A stretch of DNA of 64,000 bases from Spirochaetales bacterium UBA6872 (lineage in GTDB: Bacteria > Spirochaetota > Spirochaetia > Sphaerochaetales > Sphaerochaetaceae), in NCBI GenBank assembly GCA_002452215.1, contig DKCO01000055.1, forward strand, positions 62,001 through 126,000, written 5' to 3'. Below are positions 53,101-62,265 of this stretch, piece by piece (positions within the stretch are counted from its first letter, which is position 1; each line of letters opens with the position of its first letter). The position numbers were made by a program, and so were the translations under genes. The notes under the pieces were generated by a model. The model had not been told where the DNA came from. It saw nothing but the letters and a program-made list of their open reading frames with translations, and did no database searches.

Positions 53101-53688
53101 CACGTAGTTGCATCTAGAAAGAATGTAACTATCCTCGTACTCGATACAGAAGTTTACTCCAACACAGGTGGACAAGCATCAAAGGCTACTCCTCTTGCAG
53201 CTGTTGCTAAGTTTGCAAACGCTGGAAAGAAGACTGGAAAGAAGAATATGGGCTTCATGTGTATGTCATATGGCCATGTATATGTTGCATCATGTGCTCT
53301 TGGTTATAACAGACAGCAAGCTCAGAAGTGTTTGCAGGAAGCTGTTGCTTACAAGGGACCTTCAATTGTCTTCTGCTATGCTCCATGTATAAACCATGGA
53401 ATCAACATGCGCTATTCGCAAGTTGAGGCAAAGAAGGCTGTTGAGGCAGGTTATTGGCCACTTTACAGATTCAATCCAACTCTTGAGGAAGGAAAGAAGT
53501 TTGTATGGGAGACAAAGCCAGCAACAGGTGATTATGAGACATTTATCAAAGGTGAGGTCAGATATGCCTCTCTCTACAAGACAAACCCAGAGCATGCAGA
53601 TGAGCTGTTTGAGAAATCTGCTGAGGATGCAAAGGCAAGACTTGAGTTCTATCAGAGATGTGGACAGGTCTTGGGCGAGATCTTATAA
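50149..53688 (+). CDS. nifJ: Pyruvate:ferredoxin (flavodoxin) oxidoreductase
   Basis: A single-chain 1179-residue enzyme that splits pyruvate to acetyl-CoA and CO2 while reducing ferredoxin or flavodoxin. Domain order is standard: N-terminal pyruvate-binding domain (DGNTAAAHIAYAFSDVAAIYPITPSSPMGE), then the gamma-type domain, then two 4Fe-4S clusters. Cluster cysteines are C690, C693, C696, C700 and C746, C749, C752, C756. A third cluster region lies in GACAGCGETPYVK, and the thiamine site is GGDGWAYDIGYGGVDHV with SNTGGQ. It is central to energy metabolism in an anaerobe. It carries the highly expressed codon pattern and is followed by a strong terminator. Confidence 0.97.
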   Translation: MADKKMVTIDGNTAAAHIAYAFSDVAAIYPITPSSPMGEYSEQWSSAGKENLWGKKVDIMEMQSEAGAAGAVHGSLAAGALTTTFTASQGLLLMIPNMYKIAGEMIPTVFHVSARALAAQSLSIFGDHSDVMACRNTGFAMTCASSIQETMDIALVAHLATLESEVPFLNFFDGFRTSHEIQKVEEISYDDIRTLVDEKYIERFRSRAQRPEHPMTKVAAQNEDVYFQGRETVNKYYDALPEMVQKYMDKVASITGRQYHLFDYVGSPTAENVVIVMGSAADTFEWAVKYLNERGANVGLLKVRLYRPFSAKDMVAALPKSVKKIAVLDRTKEIGATGEPLYLDVVAALDQMDRRGIKVIGGRYGLSSKDFTPTHAKSVFDFLAKDDAWHNFTIGIDDDVTHRSIPVSEPINVTPAGVVSCMFWGLGSDGTVGANKNSIKIIGDNTNQKAQAYFAYDSKKSGGITISHLRFGEGNLDMPWLIDHADFVACHNPAYIGRYDMLSALKTGGVFLLNSPVPTEEVFDHLTREMQEQIINKKIRFYSIDALKIAQSVGLGSRINTVMQAAFFAIANILPQDEAIALIKKYIKKTFLKKGEDVVNKNWAAVDATAAALVEVKVPEKITKSYEPKKLIPENADEFAKNIIEPIMHLKGNDIPVSKMSFDGKLPTGTAKLEKRGVAAFVPHWDSTKCIQCNQCVQSCPHAAIRSKQITVEDVEKAPEGFTVIKSNTKNDRNLQFRVQVYIEDCQGCGVCIEACPAKEKALSFVSAEAEREAGEDERCEYFENLTWDNLDGLNMSTVKGLNFKQPLFEFSGACAGCGETPYVKMLSQICGERAIIANATGCSSIYSGTFPTIPYTKRADGRGPAWGNSLFEDNAEYGLGMRLAVDSNRNLLRLKTDALLAAGCSDELKAAIEKCYSLWDDITEASITAQKEVQAVLAKEKATDQNKELLEKIDELKDYFSEKDVLIIGGDGWAYDIGYGGVDHVVASRKNVTILVLDTEVYSNTGGQASKATPLAAVAKFANAGKKTGKKNMGFMCMSYGHVYVASCALGYNRQQAQKCLQEAVAYKGPSIVFCYAPCINHGINMRYSQVEAKKAVEAGYWPLYRFNPTLEEGKKFVWETKPATGDYETFIKGEVRYASLYKTNPEHADELFEKSAEDAKARLEFYQRCGQVLGEIL

Positions 53689-53710
53689 GGATTATCAATC
53701 TTGGGTTTAC

Positions 53711-53740
53711 AGGGCTAGGCTTCGGTCTAGCCCTTTCTTG
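53711..53740 (+). terminator. Rho-independent terminator after nifJ
   Basis: AGGGCTAG pairs with CTAGCCCT with a short inner loop containing TTCG, followed by TTCTTG. It lies 22 bases past the stop. The remaining bases to 53978 show nothing I can name. Confidence 0.8.
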
Positions 53741-53978
53741 ATTTTCATTAATTGCTCCAAATGCGGAAATTGGTCTTACAACTAATAATGAGTCAGCCAT
53801 TGAGTGTATACAATACGATAAAATATGATGGCATCAAAACCATGAATAACATGATTGATATGATTTATCTGTGCTTCATAATTCCTCTGCTTGGAAGACA
53901 TTATTAACAAAATCAGACTACTGATGCTTCTCCTTTTGCCAATAATTATACACGAAGAGTTTGCGAGGAAATTTAGTT

Positions 53979-55568
53979 TTACAAAATCTCTTCTTTCCAC
54001 TCATCAATGTTTTTCTCTCTTGATGAGAAGTTTATTCCAACAAGGTGAACTGTCTTTATCTTTTTATCTGCATCGAATTGATTTGCATATCCTTTGTCAT
54101 GGATTTGCCTGAGAGCTGTATCAGCAGACTGGTCAAGCTTGAATTCAAAGACATAGATGTTTTTATCTGTCTTCAGGATTGCATCTACACGACCATTCTT
54201 AGTTTCTATCTCATTGCCAATCTCAGCACCAAGAGCTTTCATTGAGGAAAAGAAGATAGAACTGTAATAGAGTTCATTTGCATGCTTTGCTAAGTCATAT
54301 GGAATTGCTTCATATATAGACTTCAATCTCTCAATTGCTTCGCTTGTTCTTCCATCGGCAAAGCATTTTGCTATCTTGGATTCAGCAAATACTTTCTCAG
54401 ACTGTTTTCCACCATAAAGAGCAATGATGCTTTTGGAATATGCTTCAGAAACCTCTTTGTTTGGAAAATCCAAAAGAAGAAGAGATGAGTCATCTGGATC
54501 AATGCCTGTTATTGTTAGATATCCTGTCTGAAATAACAAAGAACGGTATTCAGAAGAAGTAACATCACTTGATGCCATTTCAAGAATATCGAATGATGTG
54601 ATATCTCCTTTGTTAATAGCTCTAGCGACATCTTTTGAAATATCGAACCTGACTTTCTTAGCAACTTCCATCAATAACATCATATTGCCAGAGTCAATCC
54701 AATAGTTGTTGAGATCTATGCCTCCATCGGAGAAGAAGTTTCCTATTGATACTGGGTTGTACAAAGCATTTTTCTGTCTTGGAGTGAATCTGTAGCCATC
54801 ATATTTTCTTGCAAGCACAGCTAGATATTCTTTACGTGTCATGCCGGAATCTGATATTCCCTTTTCAATGTACTCTGCAAAAAAATGGCTAAGCTCATCC
54901 TCTGTATAGCCAAAGAGTGTCGAATACTCTTCACTCATCGATATATCTCTTAGGTTGTTCATTGATGAGAATATGCTGACTTTGGAAAACTTGGTTACAC
55001 CCGTGATGAAGGCAAAATGAATGCGTGCAGATGCAGCTTTGATTACTTCAAAGAAGCCTCTAAGTACATCTCTCATTTCTTCAACATTAGGATTGTATAT
55101 ATTAGAGGAGAGAATCTTATCATATTCGTCGATTAGAACTACTAAATTGCTTTTTTCAGATATGCTCAGAAGCAAATCATTCCAAACATCATAGTATGTG
55201 CATCTTTCATTATATTCAACAGAATATTCTTTGGAGATTCTTTTGGCTTCTCTTTTTAGGCTCTCTTTCAATTCATCAGCATCTTTTGCCTGTATCTTTC
55301 CGAAATCAATATGGATTATTGGATATTCTTTCCAGTCATAGCCTCTGTCATATATCTTCAGACCTTTGAAGAGTTCTTTTTTCCCTTGGAATATTGCTTC
55401 AAGCGTCGAGATTGTCAAAGTCTTGCCAAAGCGGCGAGGGCGAGAGCAGAAGAAATAGGTGCTACCACTTGTTATGAGATTATAGAGAATGTCTGTCTTA
55501 TCGACATAGATATTCTCTGATTCAATTAACTTGGCAAACGTACCATTACCTACTTCAATCTTCTTCAT
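53979..55568 (-). CDS. AAA-ATPase-like protein with C-terminal PD-(D/E)XK nuclease domain
   Basis: A 529-residue protein of the large family often annotated as AAA family ATPase / DUF1703. The N-terminal part (FAKLIESENIYVDKTDILYNLI, SRPRRFGKTLTISTL as the P-loop, VVLIDEYDKI as Walker B) is an ATPase-like domain. The C-terminal part (GRVDAILKTDKNIYVFEFKLDQ) has the PD-(D/E)XK nuclease-like motif D...EFK. Many copies occur in genomes of gut Bacteroidetes and spirochaetes, and a role in genome defence or parasitism is suspected but unproven. The start at 55568 gives the conserved MKKIEVGNGTFAKLI opening. An upstream frame adds 21 unlikely residues. Confidence 0.85.
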   Translation of the reverse strand: MKKIEVGNGTFAKLIESENIYVDKTDILYNLITSGSTYFFCSRPRRFGKTLTISTLEAIFQGKKELFKGLKIYDRGYDWKEYPIIHIDFGKIQAKDADELKESLKREAKRISKEYSVEYNERCTYYDVWNDLLLSISEKSNLVVLIDEYDKILSSNIYNPNVEEMRDVLRGFFEVIKAASARIHFAFITGVTKFSKVSIFSSMNNLRDISMSEEYSTLFGYTEDELSHFFAEYIEKGISDSGMTRKEYLAVLARKYDGYRFTPRQKNALYNPVSIGNFFSDGGIDLNNYWIDSGNMMLLMEVAKKVRFDISKDVARAINKGDITSFDILEMASSDVTSSEYRSLLFQTGYLTITGIDPDDSSLLLLDFPNKEVSEAYSKSIIALYGGKQSEKVFAESKIAKCFADGRTSEAIERLKSIYEAIPYDLAKHANELYYSSIFFSSMKALGAEIGNEIETKNGRVDAILKTDKNIYVFEFKLDQSADTALRQIHDKGYANQFDADKKIKTVHLVGINFSSREKNIDEWKEEIL

Positions 55569-55685
55569 ACTTCTTATTCTAGCATAGAACAATGTGAATA
55601 TATACTTTAAGGGAAAGTTGTTTTCGGACATAAAAATGGACTATCTATATAGTCGTAGGTAGTCCATTTCGAGTTTTTGTTATTT

Positions 55686-56822
55686 TTACAACAGATTGTT
55701 CTCTATATAATCGAAGTTCCAATCATATCCGAGGCCTGGTGTACTAGGCAAGATAACATTGCCATCATCATCCATCTTGTCATATATGCTATTGAGCCAA
55801 GCGCTTGGTTTTTCATAATCCAGGAATGGATGCAACAGTCCTCTTTCATAATACTTTCCATCTATTCCCATCGACGCTAGAAGATGGAGGTTTCCAATGT
55901 GGTTGCCATGCATCTCTACGCTCATTCCATTGGCTTCATAAAGATGTATTGTCTTTAAGCATGATGTTATTCCACCACAAGTCAAAGCTCCTGCACGTCC
56001 TATATCAGAAGCACCGTTGTGAATCCAGTTTGCTCTTGTGTAATATTTGCCTTCCGCCGTCTCAGGGCCACAAATAGGAGTGGATGTGTGGCTTGTCAGG
56101 AATTTGTAGCTAAGCTCCGAGTGTTCATCCATAGGTTCTTCAAGCCAAAGGAAGTTCAAGCTTTCAAGCCCTTTTGCAAGCCGAAGAGCCTCTTCTCTAG
56201 AGTAGTAGTGGTAAGGATCCAGCATCAAAGGGACATCCGGTCCGACAGCTTCTCTGACAAGACGGCAAGCTTCGAGATCCATATCTACGCTTGGCTCTGG
56301 AATAATTGGAGGCATCCAAGTATGTATCTTGATTGCTTTGTATCCCTTTTTGATTAGCTTCAATGCATAGTCTGCATATGCTTGAGGAGTGTTTAGGCCG
56401 CCTTCAAAATCATCGCCGACCATAATCGATCCATAGCAAGGTACTTTATCTCGATAAGCACCGATAATCTTGTAGACTGGAAGATTAAGAATTTGACCAC
56501 AAAGATCCCATAGCGCACAATCGATAGCGCATAGAGTTCTTTCATTGAGCTCTGTCTGTAGTCTTTGATATTGCAAAAGTCGTCTGTAGATTTTCTCTCT
56601 GTATAAAGGATCTTCCCCAACAAGAATCTGTTTGCATCCTCCAAGAACAACGCTCTTGACCATGGGGCCTGTGTATCTGCCAATAAAACCTTCATCGGTT
56701 GAAATTTCAAGAATCGATTGCTTTGCATCATGCTCTTTTCCTGGATGCGAATGGAATTCTCCATCTCTGACCATTCTTGAAACCACATGGATTTCCTTGA
56801 TTTGTACATCGATTATTTTCAT
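55686..56822 (-). CDS. Enolase-superfamily acid-sugar dehydratase (mandelate racemase / muconate lactonizing type)
   Basis: A 378-residue dehydratase-type enzyme. Catalytic and metal features are K165-I-H167 (KAIKIH), D202 in LMLDPYHYY, E228-E229 in WLEEP, and E254 in GPETAEG. A late histidine lies in EMHGNHIGN. The family removes water from sugar acids such as galactonate or rhamnonate. It is last in a minus-strand run with GH28, GH105 and a Zn-dehydrogenase, so it probably acts on the sugar acid made from pectin oligomers. The exact acid is not clear. The ribosome site (GGAGA) is good. Confidence 0.85.
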   Translation of the reverse strand: MKIIDVQIKEIHVVSRMVRDGEFHSHPGKEHDAKQSILEISTDEGFIGRYTGPMVKSVVLGGCKQILVGEDPLYREKIYRRLLQYQRLQTELNERTLCAIDCALWDLCGQILNLPVYKIIGAYRDKVPCYGSIMVGDDFEGGLNTPQAYADYALKLIKKGYKAIKIHTWMPPIIPEPSVDMDLEACRLVREAVGPDVPLMLDPYHYYSREEALRLAKGLESLNFLWLEEPMDEHSELSYKFLTSHTSTPICGPETAEGKYYTRANWIHNGASDIGRAGALTCGGITSCLKTIHLYEANGMSVEMHGNHIGNLHLLASMGIDGKYYERGLLHPFLDYEKPSAWLNSIYDKMDDDGNVILPSTPGLGYDWNFDYIENNLL

Positions 56823-56833
56823 GTTTTCTCCTA

Positions 56834-58159
56834 TTAGTTTTCAAATAGTATTGGTGGATCGACATTTACGGATGTGTTTTCCACTTTAACATCAGCATTT
56901 ATTATCCTTATTCCCTTGTATGTCGATGTAGGGATTCCCTTGAACATCTCAATCTCGAAAACCTCTGGGTTTGAATCATCGACCTTTAATGAGCAATTCT
57001 TTATCACAACATTTTCTATAGGCATCTCTGGAAGCCCTGCGATAAATCCAGCGCTTTTTGAATTAATTGATTTTATATTTTCTATGGTTATATTGCTAAT
57101 AGATGGTGTTGAACTTGTGATTGGCTGTTTTTCTAAAGAGTATAGCTTTTCATCATCTGAGCCCCACTTGTAGTACATGTTTATTGTGATAGGGCAAATC
57201 GTATCTTCCATATAGACATTCGATATTTTTATGTTCGAGATTTTTCCGCCTCGTCCTCTTCTTGTTTTTATCCTGATTCCGCGATCTGTTCCAAAGAATT
57301 TACAATCGGATACGTCGATGTTTTCAAAGCCTGATGCGGTTTCCGAGCCGATTACAAAGCCTCCATGTGCTTTTTTTACAGTACAGTTTTTTATAACTAC
57401 GTTCTTTGTCGGGCTGTTGGCTTTTATGCCTTGATCGCCACTCCCACTTTTGAGTGCAATGCCATCATCGCCGACATCTACGATACAATCTTCGATTTTA
57501 ATATCTGTAGAGCTTTCTATATCCATTCCGTCTGTATTAGGTGTTTCATATGGATTTATAATATTGACGTTCCTGACTGTAATATTCGAGCTGTAGATTG
57601 GGTGGAATGTCCAAAATGGACTGTTGATCAATGAAAAATCCTCAAGTAACACATTTGAGCTTTTGTATATCTGTAGCATAGTAGGTCGCAAGAACTGTGT
57701 TTGTCTTCCACCTCCGCCACCTGGCTGGCTCTTGTAATCAGGATTCAATAGAGCAAAGCTCTTTTCTATATCCGTTACAGGCTCTTGCTGTTCAGCACGT
57801 CTGTAATATATATAATCCCACCAAGTTTTGCCATTACCATCCAAGCATCCTTTTCCTGTGATTTTCACATTATGAGCATTATTGATGAAGATCAAAGGGT
57901 GCATAGCATAGCAATCAACACCTTCCCAACGAGTAAAGACTGGAGGGTAGGCATCAAATGAATCTACGAACTCGAGTCTTGCTCCATCCTCAAAATGCAA
58001 ATGAGAATCAGAAGGGATATCGATGCCACTTGTCTTTATTGCCATAGCTGGAAAAATGACCCGTCCTTTGCCTTGCATCTCAATAAGTGCTTTGTTGATA
58101 ATCGATGAAGCATCATCGCATTTAATGTCTCCAAACTCGGTTATATACCTATCTTTCAT
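56834..58159 (-). CDS. Glycoside hydrolase family 28 (polygalacturonase-like), cytoplasmic
   Basis: A 441-residue beta-helix enzyme. The GH28 signature motifs are at NTDGMD (208-213), DDGIALKSG (231-239), HGG (265-267) and RIKT (296-299), with the catalytic aspartates in the first two. It cleaves galacturonic acid bonds in pectin or rhamnogalacturonan oligomers. There is no signal peptide, so it should act in the cytoplasm on imported oligosaccharides, perhaps as an exo-type enzyme. Its start shares bases with the stop of the GH105 gene (ATGA), so the two are coupled. Confidence 0.9.
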   Translation of the reverse strand: MKDRYITEFGDIKCDDASSIINKALIEMQGKGRVIFPAMAIKTSGIDIPSDSHLHFEDGARLEFVDSFDAYPPVFTRWEGVDCYAMHPLIFINNAHNVKITGKGCLDGNGKTWWDYIYYRRAEQQEPVTDIEKSFALLNPDYKSQPGGGGGRQTQFLRPTMLQIYKSSNVLLEDFSLINSPFWTFHPIYSSNITVRNVNIINPYETPNTDGMDIESSTDIKIEDCIVDVGDDGIALKSGSGDQGIKANSPTKNVVIKNCTVKKAHGGFVIGSETASGFENIDVSDCKFFGTDRGIRIKTRRGRGGKISNIKISNVYMEDTICPITINMYYKWGSDDEKLYSLEKQPITSSTPSISNITIENIKSINSKSAGFIAGLPEMPIENVVIKNCSLKVDDSNPEVFEIEMFKGIPTSTYKGIRIINADVKVENTSVNVDPPILFEN

Positions 58160-59325
58160 TTTAGCTTCTCCTCATGCTCCATTTCGAGCGATGCAAGAAT
58201 AAAAGGTCCTACTCCTTGCAAGTTGTCCCAGACCTTTGGTTCTCTTTCTGTGTAGTATGCAAAAGTACCATCACGGAAAGGGCACTCAGGATAGTATTTG
58301 CCCAATCCTGCACCTCTGCATATATCAATTAAGTGTATCTCTCCATCTCCCTCGTATGCTAGCTTATATGTCGTTAGTCCATCAAATCCTTTTGAAGCAC
58401 TTTCCAATGCTTTTCCCTTCAGGTTGGCATCTATGTAGTTTTTCCTTACCATCTTCTTCATGAAATAAACAAACATGCTTGATGATGATGACTCTAGATA
58501 GTTTTGGCCCAGCTTGCCCTTATCTAGAACTTGGTACCAGAGCCCTGTCTCTTCGTCTTGCACTTTCAACAAAGGCATCACAATTGAATTTGCCAATTTG
58601 ATAAGCCTTTCCCTGTATAAGCTGTATTCATTTGCAACTGGTATGTGATCCAAAGCGTCAACAAGACCCATTGCATACCATCCCATAGCACGAGCCCAAA
58701 TACTTTTCGAAAGACCAGTCTTTGGGTCTGCCCATGCCATTTTTCTTGACTCATCCCAAGCATGGAACAACAGGCCAGTTTTATTGTCATATGCTTTGTC
58801 ATAGATTAGTTCATATTGATAGACAACATCATCAAGACATTTCTTGAGGTCAGAGTAGCGTTTTGCATATTGGATATAGAATGCGCTTTGCATGTATAAT
58901 CCATCAAGCCACATTTGATTAGGGTAGATCTCTTTATGCCAAAAACCGCCGGATGGAGTGCGAGGTTGGTTCATAAGCATATCAAAAAAGAGATCGAGAG
59001 CCTTCTTGTATTTTTCATTTCCTGTATCATCATATAGGCCAAAGAAGACTTTTCCGGGGCTAATTTGGTCCATGCTATATTCTTTTTTATCAAATGACTT
59101 GACGTGTCCGTCATCATCTAGAAAGAGATCGAATCTCTTTTGAACGAACTCTTTCCAATCATTTCTCTCCAAAGCGACTCCGGCTCTGTAAAGGCACTCA
59201 AGCCCAAGTCCATTGACATAGTCGTAAAAAGCGACTTCTGGAGTATATCTTTTGATTAAAGAAAGGCACATTCTTTCTGTGTAACTCAGTGTTCTTGGTA
59301 TTTTTTCTTCGAAAACATTTAGCAT
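58156..59325 (-). CDS. Glycoside hydrolase family 105 (unsaturated rhamnogalacturonyl hydrolase)
   Basis: A 389-residue alpha/alpha barrel enzyme. The catalytic aspartate D141 lies in QMWLDGLYM, and IWARAMGWYAMGLVDAL is a second family motif. It removes unsaturated galacturonyl groups from products of pectate or rhamnogalacturonan lyases. The start at 59325 gives MLNVFEEKIP. An upstream TTG would add nine residues and overlap the dehydrogenase gene. The ribosome site is AAGG. There is no signal peptide. It is coupled to GH28. Confidence 0.88.
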   Translation of the reverse strand: MLNVFEEKIPRTLSYTERMCLSLIKRYTPEVAFYDYVNGLGLECLYRAGVALERNDWKEFVQKRFDLFLDDDGHVKSFDKKEYSMDQISPGKVFFGLYDDTGNEKYKKALDLFFDMLMNQPRTPSGGFWHKEIYPNQMWLDGLYMQSAFYIQYAKRYSDLKKCLDDVVYQYELIYDKAYDNKTGLLFHAWDESRKMAWADPKTGLSKSIWARAMGWYAMGLVDALDHIPVANEYSLYRERLIKLANSIVMPLLKVQDEETGLWYQVLDKGKLGQNYLESSSSSMFVYFMKKMVRKNYIDANLKGKALESASKGFDGLTTYKLAYEGDGEIHLIDICRGAGLGKYYPECPFRDGTFAYYTEREPKVWDNLQGVGPFILASLEMEHEEKLK

Positions 59326-59335
59326 GTAAACAACC

Positions 59336-60361
59336 TTATTTTGTAAAATCAATTAGGACTTTTGTCCATTCGCCTGAATGAGATGAGAAATCAGCAAAAG
59401 CTGATGGAGCATCATTTAGTGGATATATTTGTGATATTAGCTTATCTAGCTTGATCTTGCCAGCAAGTACATCATCTATAGTTTCATTGAAATCCTCGGA
59501 AAGCGAGTTTCGAGAGCCGAAGACATTGAGTTCTTTCTTTTGCAAAATCGTGAAGTTGAAGTCCAAGTTCTTTTTCCCTACACCAATTAGGACGACTTTT
59601 GCGCAAAATGCAGCTGCATCAATGCAATTTTGGAACGTTGAAGGAAGTCCAACAGCTTCGATTGTGATATCAAAGCCATTATTTTCTGTTGCATTTTGCA
59701 CACCAGCAATGAAATTCTCATCATTTAGGATGAATTTTTCAAATCCGAATGTATTTTTTGTATAGTCAAGTTTCTCTTGAGATATGTCAGAGAGGTATAC
59801 ATCTGCACCAAGGGATCTTGCATATAGTGCTGCACATATGCCTATTGTGCCTGCACCTACGATAAGCACTTTGTCGCCTTTTTTAGCATTGGCTCTCTTC
59901 ACTCCATGCCTTGCAATGCAAAATGGCTCAATAAGAGCAAGTGTCTTGGCGTCTATTCCTCTTCCATCCATAACTCTTTCTATCGGCATTGTGATGTACT
60001 CTGAGAATGCACCTTCTCTTTGGACTCCCATCGTTTGGTTGTCTTGGCATGCATTGACATGTCCATTAGAGCACGAATAGCACTTTTTACAATTGAAATA
60101 GGGATTGCAAACTACAATCATTCCCTCTTTTATGTTGGTTTTCTTCTTTGAGTTGATTTTGATAACTTCTGCTGAGAATTCATGTCCTGGAATTTGTGGA
60201 TATGAAAAATAAGCGAATGTTCCTCTGTATGATCCAAGATCACTTCCGCAAATGCCACCATAAAGAACCTTTAGAAGTACTTCTCCTTCTTTTGGTTCTG
60301 GCATTGGTTTTTTGTCGATTATCCTAACGTCTTTTGGCGCATTGATTATTATAGATCTCAT
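59336..60361 (-). CDS. Zinc-containing alcohol/sugar-acid dehydrogenase
   Basis: A 341-residue medium-chain dehydrogenase. Catalytic zinc ligands are in GGICGSDLGSYRG and PGHEFSAEV, and structural zinc cysteines in CNPYFNCKKCYSCSNGHVNAC. The NAD-binding motif is VGAGTIGICAALYA. Family members oxidise sugar alcohols or galactonate-type acids. The start at 60361 gives MRSIIINAPK behind an AGAAGG site. A much longer frame (from 60583) runs through an AT-rich intergenic region and is not real. It heads the catabolic run and is divergent from the GntR-type gene. Confidence 0.88.
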   Translation of the reverse strand: MRSIIINAPKDVRIIDKKPMPEPKEGEVLLKVLYGGICGSDLGSYRGTFAYFSYPQIPGHEFSAEVIKINSKKKTNIKEGMIVVCNPYFNCKKCYSCSNGHVNACQDNQTMGVQREGAFSEYITMPIERVMDGRGIDAKTLALIEPFCIARHGVKRANAKKGDKVLIVGAGTIGICAALYARSLGADVYLSDISQEKLDYTKNTFGFEKFILNDENFIAGVQNATENNGFDITIEAVGLPSTFQNCIDAAAFCAKVVLIGVGKKNLDFNFTILQKKELNVFGSRNSLSEDFNETIDDVLAGKIKLDKLISQIYPLNDAPSAFADFSSHSGEWTKVLIDFTK

Positions 60362-60551
60362 ATTTACCTTCTCTTTTTTATATGATGTATATTTTAGTAC
60401 CATAAACTTCGGTTTCTCAACAATTTTTATAAATATATTTGAAAATATGGTTAAACAATGATATTTATTGATAACTAAAGAAATAATAATCGCGCCAAAA
60501 CTAATTTGATTTGATAATAATTTACAAAATTTTATTTTCATAAAATATTTT

Positions 60552-60600
60552 TTGACAAATAGAAAACTGATGTATACAATCAAATAGTAAGGATCGTCTA
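60552..60600 (+). promoter_or_regulatory. Promoter with FCD/GntR-type operator before the GntR-ABC operon
   Basis: TTGACA (60552-60557) and TACAAT (60575-60580) are 17 bases apart, a near-ideal promoter. The palindrome TGTATACA (60571-60578) overlaps the -10, as expected for repression by a UxuR/ExuR-like FCD regulator, whose sites often contain GTATAC. The ribosome site AAGGA precedes the GTG start. The other half of the intergenic region (60362-60551) is AT-rich and should hold the divergent dehydrogenase promoter, possibly TTGAGA with TACTAA, but I am not sure. Confidence 0.6.
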
Positions 60601-61296
60601 GTGAAGGAAAACTTGCAAAACAAAATCTACATGGAGATGAAAAAGAAGATACTGAATTGTGAGTATCTTCCAGGACATATGCTCAGAGAGGAAGATCTCT
60701 CAGCTGAGTATGATGTCTCAAGAACGCCAATAAGGGAAGCTGTTTCAAGGTTAGTGCAAGATGAATTTGTTTATATAAAGCCTAAAAAAGGCATTGTTGT
60801 TGCTCCAATTTCCATTAAAGACATAAATCAGACATATGAAATAAGGCTTTTGTTCGAAAACTATGCTGTTTGCGAATACGGATGCAATATAGACAAAAAC
60901 AAACTTGTGGAGTGTTTGTACGAACTTAATAAACTTAAAGAGAATGGATTTCAACAAGATGATGCTTATCTTCTTGATGATAAGATTCATGCAACAATAA
61001 TTGGAGCTATTGATAATAATTATATCCTAAATACATACAATAACATTCATTCTAAGAATGTGAGATATAGGTTTTTATCTGGTTTCAACAATGCAAAGAG
61101 GATAAAAGACTCTACGAATGAGCATCTTGATATAGTCAAAGCATGCATTGCGGAGGATTGGCAAAAGGCATCAGAGGCATTGAGGATGCACCTCTTGATT
61201 TCAAAGAAGGTCACTTTCGATATTTTCGTTGACTCCATGTCGACATGTTCTCTTGATGATGAGACATTTGGAATAAAAGAAAAAGGAGTTGTTTAA
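60601..61296 (+). CDS. GntR-family (FCD-domain) regulator
   Basis: A 231-residue regulator. The winged helix is ILNCEYLPGHMLREEDLSAEYDVSRTPIREAVSRLVQDEFVYIKPKKGIVVAPI, and an FCD ligand-binding domain follows (YEIRLLFENYAVCEY, DDKIHATIIGAIDNNYI and NEHLDIVKACIAEDWQKASEALRMHL). FCD regulators often sense sugar acids such as galacturonate derivatives, which fits the pectin genes next to it. It starts with GTG and shares one base with the permease gene (TAATG). The TGTATACA site in its promoter is the likely binding site and would allow autoregulation. Confidence 0.87.
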   Translation: MKENLQNKIYMEMKKKILNCEYLPGHMLREEDLSAEYDVSRTPIREAVSRLVQDEFVYIKPKKGIVVAPISIKDINQTYEIRLLFENYAVCEYGCNIDKNKLVECLYELNKLKENGFQQDDAYLLDDKIHATIIGAIDNNYILNTYNNIHSKNVRYRFLSGFNNAKRIKDSTNEHLDIVKACIAEDWQKASEALRMHLLISKKVTFDIFVDSMSTCSLDDETFGIKEKGVV

Positions 61297-62246
61297 TGAA
61301 AAACAGCATCTTACAGTTAAGAAGGAAACAATACTGGGTGCAACTCGGTAAGGACTTGAATAAGCAAAAAGCCATTTGGGCGATTATGATTATTCCGCTC
61401 ATTTACTATTTCGTGTTCAAGTATATCCCTATTTGGAATGCTCAGATTGCATTTCGCAATTTTACTTCCTTGCGTCGCAGTGGTATCGCATCTGCGCAAT
61501 TTGTAGGGTTGGAGCATTTCAAGGAGTTTGTCAGTTCATATTATTTCTGGACACTTATCCGAAACACATTGATGTATAGTGTTGGAAAACTTTTAGTATC
61601 ATTGCCTGTCTCCATTATTCTTTCCATCGCAATATATGAATGTAAGTTCAGAGGATTGAGAAAAGTAGTGCAGACATTGTCATATCTTCCTCACTTTCTG
61701 TCATGGGTTATCATGTATGGAATCCTCCTGGCTCTGCTCTCGCCTAGTGATGGAATTGTCAATGATGTCATAAAGATGTTTGGGGGTAAGCCTATCAACT
61801 TCCTCACAGATTCCACATGCTTTCCTTGGCTTGTTATCCTTTCAGATGCATGGAAGGAGATGGGATGGTCAGCAATTATCTTTATTGCAGCTTTGATGGG
61901 CATTGACACATCACTTTTCGAGGCTGCAATCGTCGAAGGTGCGAATTCTTGGCAACGAGTTAGATATATAACATTGCCATCGATAAAGCCAGTTATAGTT
62001 ACAGTTCTCCTGTTGAAGATCGGAACAATCTTTGAGGCTGGTTTCAATCAGATCTTCATGCTCTATAGCCCATCTGTATATGGCGTTGCTGACATCATCG
62101 ATACTTGGGTCTATCGTCAAGGTCTTCTAGAAGGCAAGTTCTCTGTTGCAACTGCGGCAGGCCTCTTCAAAGGCTTGATCGGAATGGCACTTTTGTTTGT
62201 GTCCAACTACTTTAGCAAGAAGTATACAGAGCAATCATTGTTCTAG
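61296..62246 (+). CDS. Oligosaccharide ABC transporter permease (LplB/YtcP type, first subunit)
   Basis: A 316-residue inner-membrane permease with six helices and the coupling motif EAAIVEGANSWQRVRYITLPSIKPV. The opening IWAIMIIPLIYYFVFKYIPIWNAQIAF is the LplB-like mark. It pairs with the next gene to import large oligosaccharides. No ATPase gene lies in view, as is usual for this class, which shares an MsmK-type ATPase encoded elsewhere. It is coupled to the GntR-type gene by TAATG. Confidence 0.9.
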   Translation: MKNSILQLRRKQYWVQLGKDLNKQKAIWAIMIIPLIYYFVFKYIPIWNAQIAFRNFTSLRRSGIASAQFVGLEHFKEFVSSYYFWTLIRNTLMYSVGKLLVSLPVSIILSIAIYECKFRGLRKVVQTLSYLPHFLSWVIMYGILLALLSPSDGIVNDVIKMFGGKPINFLTDSTCFPWLVILSDAWKEMGWSAIIFIAALMGIDTSLFEAAIVEGANSWQRVRYITLPSIKPVIVTVLLLKIGTIFEAGFNQIFMLYSPSVYGVADIIDTWVYRQGLLEGKFSVATAAGLFKGLIGMALLFVSNYFSKKYTEQSLF

Positions 62247-62265
62247 CTTAGGGGAGGAGAGAGTT

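Noticed and set aside
60362..60583. A 74-residue N-terminal extension of the Zn-dehydrogenase
   Set aside because: The stretch is AT-rich intergenic DNA, the extension has no similarity to the family, and a good ribosome site precedes the ATG at 60361.
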